Positions 5,091 through 6,846 of a stretch of DNA of 6,846 nt are shown here, in pieces; position 1 is the first letter of the stretch; the number at the start of each line of letters is the position of its first letter. The notes below the pieces were generated by a model. The model was not told where the DNA came from and did no database searches. It saw only the letters and a list, made by a program, of their open reading frames with translations. This stretch comes from Methanosarcina sp. (lineage in GTDB: Archaea > Halobacteriota > Methanosarcinia > Methanosarcinales > Methanosarcinaceae), in contig DUIO01000235.1 in NCBI GenBank assembly GCA_013330315.1, forward strand, positions 1-6,846. Reading direction: 5' to 3'. A program made the position numbers and the translations under genes.

Positions 5091-5117
5091 GGCACACACC
5101 AGGCACACAATAAATTC
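5091..5117 (+). promoter_or_regulatory. iscS promoter region: two GGCACACA repeats next to a TATA-like box
   Basis: GGCACACA occurs at 5091-5098 and 5102-5109, offset by exactly 11 bp, about one helical turn. The second copy runs directly into AATAAATTC (5109-5117), the best TATA-like block before iscS. Transcription would start around 5137-5142, leaving a leader of some 12-17 nt. Repeats of this kind beside the TATA box are typical places for an archaeal regulator to bind. The regulator is unknown. Confidence 0.42.
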
Positions 5118-5153
5118 ATATTGACCGAACTCCTATTTTCCTAGGGTGTTCTG

Positions 5154-6344
5154 ATGGGAGAAAACCGATTCGTATACATGGACCATGCAGCTACCACTTT
5201 CATAAAACCGGAAGTGATTGAGACTATGCTGCCTTTTTTGAGAGAGCATTTCGGTAACCCTTCTTCCCTGTACTCAATAGGTAGGGAAGGCAAAGAAGCG
5301 GTAGAAACAGCCCGGGAAAAGCTTGCAAAAGCTCTTGGAGCTAAATCTCAGGAAATTTACTTTACTTCGGGAGGAACGGAATCCGACAACTGGGCCGTTA
5401 AAGGCACCGCTTTTAACAGGCGAAAGAAAGGGAAACACATCATTACGACGCCAATTGAACACCATGCAGTTCTTTACCCCTGCGAATATCTGGAAACGCA
5501 GGGTTTTGACGTAACTTATTTGCCTGTAGATGAATACGGACTTGTAGACCCTGCAGAACTCGAAGCTGCAATAAGAAAAGATACTATTCTGATTTCGGTC
5601 ATGTACGCTAATAATGAAATAGGGACTATCGAGCCCATCCAGGAAATAGGGGAAGTTGCAAAAGAACACGAAATTCCCTTCCATACAGATGCCGTACAGG
5701 CAATAGGCAATATCCCTCTTGACCTTCAGGGAAAGGATAAGGACGTGGATATGCTCTCCCTTTCCTCACATAAATTCTATGGACCAAAAGGGATAGGTGC
5801 ACTCTATATTAGAGAAGGGACAGAAATCGACAGCTATATGCACGGGGGTGCACAGGAGAAAGAAAAGAGAGCTGGAACGGAGAACGTTGCAGGGATTGTA
5901 GGCATGGGAAAAGCAATAGAGCTTGCAACTGCAAACATCGAGGAGCACAGTGAAAAGCTGAAGAAAATGAGGGACAGGCTCAGGGCAGGAATACTTGAGA
6001 TTCCGGAATGCAGACTGAACGGGCATCCGGAGAAACGCCTTCCCGGGAATCTGAACTTTAGTTTCAAATATATAGAAGGGGAGTCTCTGCTGCTCATGCT
6101 TGACCAGATGGGAATCTGCAGTTCTACAGGCAGCGCCTGCTCTTCGGGCTCACTTGACCCTTCACATGTGCTGAATGCGATTGGAGTCCCGCCTGAGATT
6201 TCCCAGGGTTCTCTGCGCCTGACTCTTGGAGATGCAAACTCCGAAGGTGATGTCGATTATGTGCTCGAAGTACTGCCTAAAATTGTAGAGAGACTGAGGG
6301 CTATATCTCCATTTTATAAACCGGCAAGTGTATGCGAAAAATAA
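5154..6344 (+). CDS. iscS: Cysteine desulfurase IscS/NifS, PLP-dependent
   Basis: This enzyme removes sulfur from L-cysteine to give alanine and an enzyme-bound persulfide for Fe-S clusters or thiolation. The 396 residues match the full family length (class V aminotransferase fold). Visible motifs are D10-H-A-A-T-T, G34-N-P-S-S, S72-G-G-T-E-S-D-N79, E102-H-H-A-V with H104 stacking on PLP, N153-N-E-I-G-T, D179-A-V-Q182, S205-H-K207 with the PLP-binding lysine, G231-G-x-Q-E...R-x-G-T-E-N244, and the active cysteine C329 in G-S-A-C-S-S-G. All catalytic residues are present, unlike some archaeal IscS proteins that lack the lysine. The sequence style is closest, from memory, to Clostridia-type NifS. 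A partial Shine-Dalgarno, AGGGTG (5143-5148), lies 5 nt before the ATG. iscU follows after 29 nt, indicating one operon. Confidence 0.96.
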   Translation: MGENRFVYMDHAATTFIKPEVIETMLPFLREHFGNPSSLYSIGREGKEAVETAREKLAKALGAKSQEIYFTSGGTESDNWAVKGTAFNRRKKGKHIITTPIEHHAVLYPCEYLETQGFDVTYLPVDEYGLVDPAELEAAIRKDTILISVMYANNEIGTIEPIQEIGEVAKEHEIPFHTDAVQAIGNIPLDLQGKDKDVDMLSLSSHKFYGPKGIGALYIREGTEIDSYMHGGAQEKEKRAGTENVAGIVGMGKAIELATANIEEHSEKLKKMRDRLRAGILEIPECRLNGHPEKRLPGNLNFSFKYIEGESLLLMLDQMGICSSTGSACSSGSLDPSHVLNAIGVPPEISQGSLRLTLGDANSEGDVDYVLEVLPKIVERLRAISPFYKPASVCEK

Positions 6345-6362
6345 ATAAAAAGTGCATAGTGA

Positions 6363-6369
6363 GAGGGAG
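6363..6369 (+). promoter_or_regulatory. Ribosome binding site that fixes the iscU start
   Basis: GAGGGAG ends 4 nt before the ATG at 6374. This favours that start over the in-frame ATG at 6332, which would overlap iscS and add 14 residues not typical of IscU. IscU proteins commonly begin Met-Tyr, as the shorter form does. Confidence 0.6.
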
Positions 6370-6373
6370 TTTT

Positions 6374-6763
6374 ATGTATAATAAAAAAGTGATGGACCAT
6401 TTTATGAATCCGAGAAACGTGGGGGAAATAGAGAATGCAGACGGCATCGGAGAAGCCGGAAACCCTCACGGTGACCAGATGAAGATTTTCCTCAAAATCC
6501 AGGACAATAAAATTGAGGATGTAAAATTCAAGACATTTGGCTGTGCAGCAGCAATCGCGTCCAGCAGCATGGCAACGGAAATGATAAAAGGAAAGACCCT
6601 TGAGGAAGCCTGGGAACTTACGAACGAAGCAGTAGCTGAAGCGCTTGAAGGGCTTCCACCAGGAAAACTGGAGTGTTCTGTAGTTTCGAGAGAGGCCATT
6701 CACAGGGCAATCAATGATTACCGTAAAAACCAGGGACTTGAACCTCTAGCAGAGCAGATGTGA
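6374..6763 (+). CDS. iscU: IscU/NifU-N type Fe-S scaffold with altered cluster site
   Basis: IscU normally accepts sulfur from IscS and builds a [2Fe-2S] or [4Fe-4S] cluster on three Cys and nearby residues. This 129-residue protein is full length and plainly in the family: M1-Y...V6-M-D-H-F-M-N-P-R14, F52-K-T-F-G-C57, A62-S-S-S, and L94-P-P-x-K98. The cluster site is unusual. The usual P-x-C-G-D reads N30-P31-H32-G33-D34, one residue shorter with His in place of the first Cys. The third-ligand His-Cys pair reads E100-C101. C57, D34 and C101 remain, and G-C-G reads G-C-A at 56-58. The codons are intact, so a frameshift is not the cause. It may bind a cluster through His, bind zinc or another metal, or act only as a sulfur acceptor. 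It is the second gene of the iscS-iscU operon. Confidence 0.92.
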   Translation: MYNKKVMDHFMNPRNVGEIENADGIGEAGNPHGDQMKIFLKIQDNKIEDVKFKTFGCAAAIASSSMATEMIKGKTLEEAWELTNEAVAEALEGLPPGKLECSVVSREAIHRAINDYRKNQGLEPLAEQM

Positions 6764-6772
6764 AAAGAACAG

Positions 6773-6780
6773 TATAAAAG
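6773..6780 (+). promoter_or_regulatory. TATA-like box after iscU
   Basis: TATAAAAG is a good archaeal TATA match 10 bp past the iscU stop. It could drive a gene beginning beyond the window; an ATG occurs at 6839-6841, with AAGGTTGA starting at 6821. The gene itself cannot be judged from the few bases left. Confidence 0.3.
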
Positions 6781-6810
6781 CTTCGTAAACTGGAGGCTTG
6801 CTGTAGCAGC
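6778..6810 (+). other. Two adjacent hairpins after iscU
   Basis: AAGCTTC (6778-6784) pairs with GAGGCTT (6793-6799), with one G-T wobble and an 8-nt loop. GCTG (6800-6803) pairs with CAGC (6807-6810). They follow iscU by 14 bp, but no long T tract comes next. They may mark or stabilise the 3' end of the iscSU mRNA. Confidence 0.3.
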
Positions 6811-6846
6811 TCCCGGGTTTAAGGTTGAATGGATTCACATGAATTA

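Noticed and set aside
6332..6373. Longer iscU start overlapping iscS
   Set aside because: It adds 14 atypical residues; the ATG at 6374 has a ribosome binding site and gives the usual Met-Tyr beginning.

Overview
The window looks like chromosomal DNA of a methanogenic archaeon of the Methanosarcina type. This is inference. It rests on moderate-GC genes separated by long, very A+T-rich intergenic stretches, archaeal TATA-like boxes upstream of genes, Shine-Dalgarno sites of the GGAGGTG type, and a gene set (long TPR protein, FxsA, LrgAB, Clostridia-like IscS/IscU) that is common in that genus. There is no rRNA, tRNA, CRISPR array, transposase or phage gene.

Layout. Positions 1-531 are A-rich non-coding DNA with two hairpins, one of them terminator-like. 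A minus-strand gene (532-1719) encodes a 395-residue protein of nine uninterrupted 34-residue TPR units; its upstream region carries a 27-bp direct duplication. Positions 1720-3225 are mostly non-coding. They include a roughly 180-bp island of about 51% GC (hand count) between flanks of about 20-30% GC. The island holds an uncharacterised 50-codon minus-strand ORF. Several short tandem repeats follow, ending in two five-unit arrays just before fxsA (3226-3630, plus). fxsA converges on the minus-strand lrgA-lrgB operon (3642-4821), with 11 bp between the two stop codons. A 332-bp divergent region separates lrgA from iscS (5154-6344, plus), which is followed after 29 bp by iscU (6374-6763). The last 83 bp hold hairpins and a TATA-like box.

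How the genes relate. IscS (cysteine desulfurase) and IscU (scaffold) form a two-gene sulfur/Fe-S unit. IscS has all its catalytic residues, but IscU lacks two of the usual cluster-site residues: the first Cys region reads N-P-H-G-D, and the His-Cys pair reads Glu-Cys. This is the most interesting coding observation. LrgA and LrgB form a holin/antiholin-like or small-organic-acid transport membrane pair. FxsA is a small membrane protein next to it but on the opposite strand. No obviously new multi-gene system is visible. The best leads are the altered IscU, the GC island with its small Gly-rich ORF, and the repeat arrays in front of fxsA and iscS.
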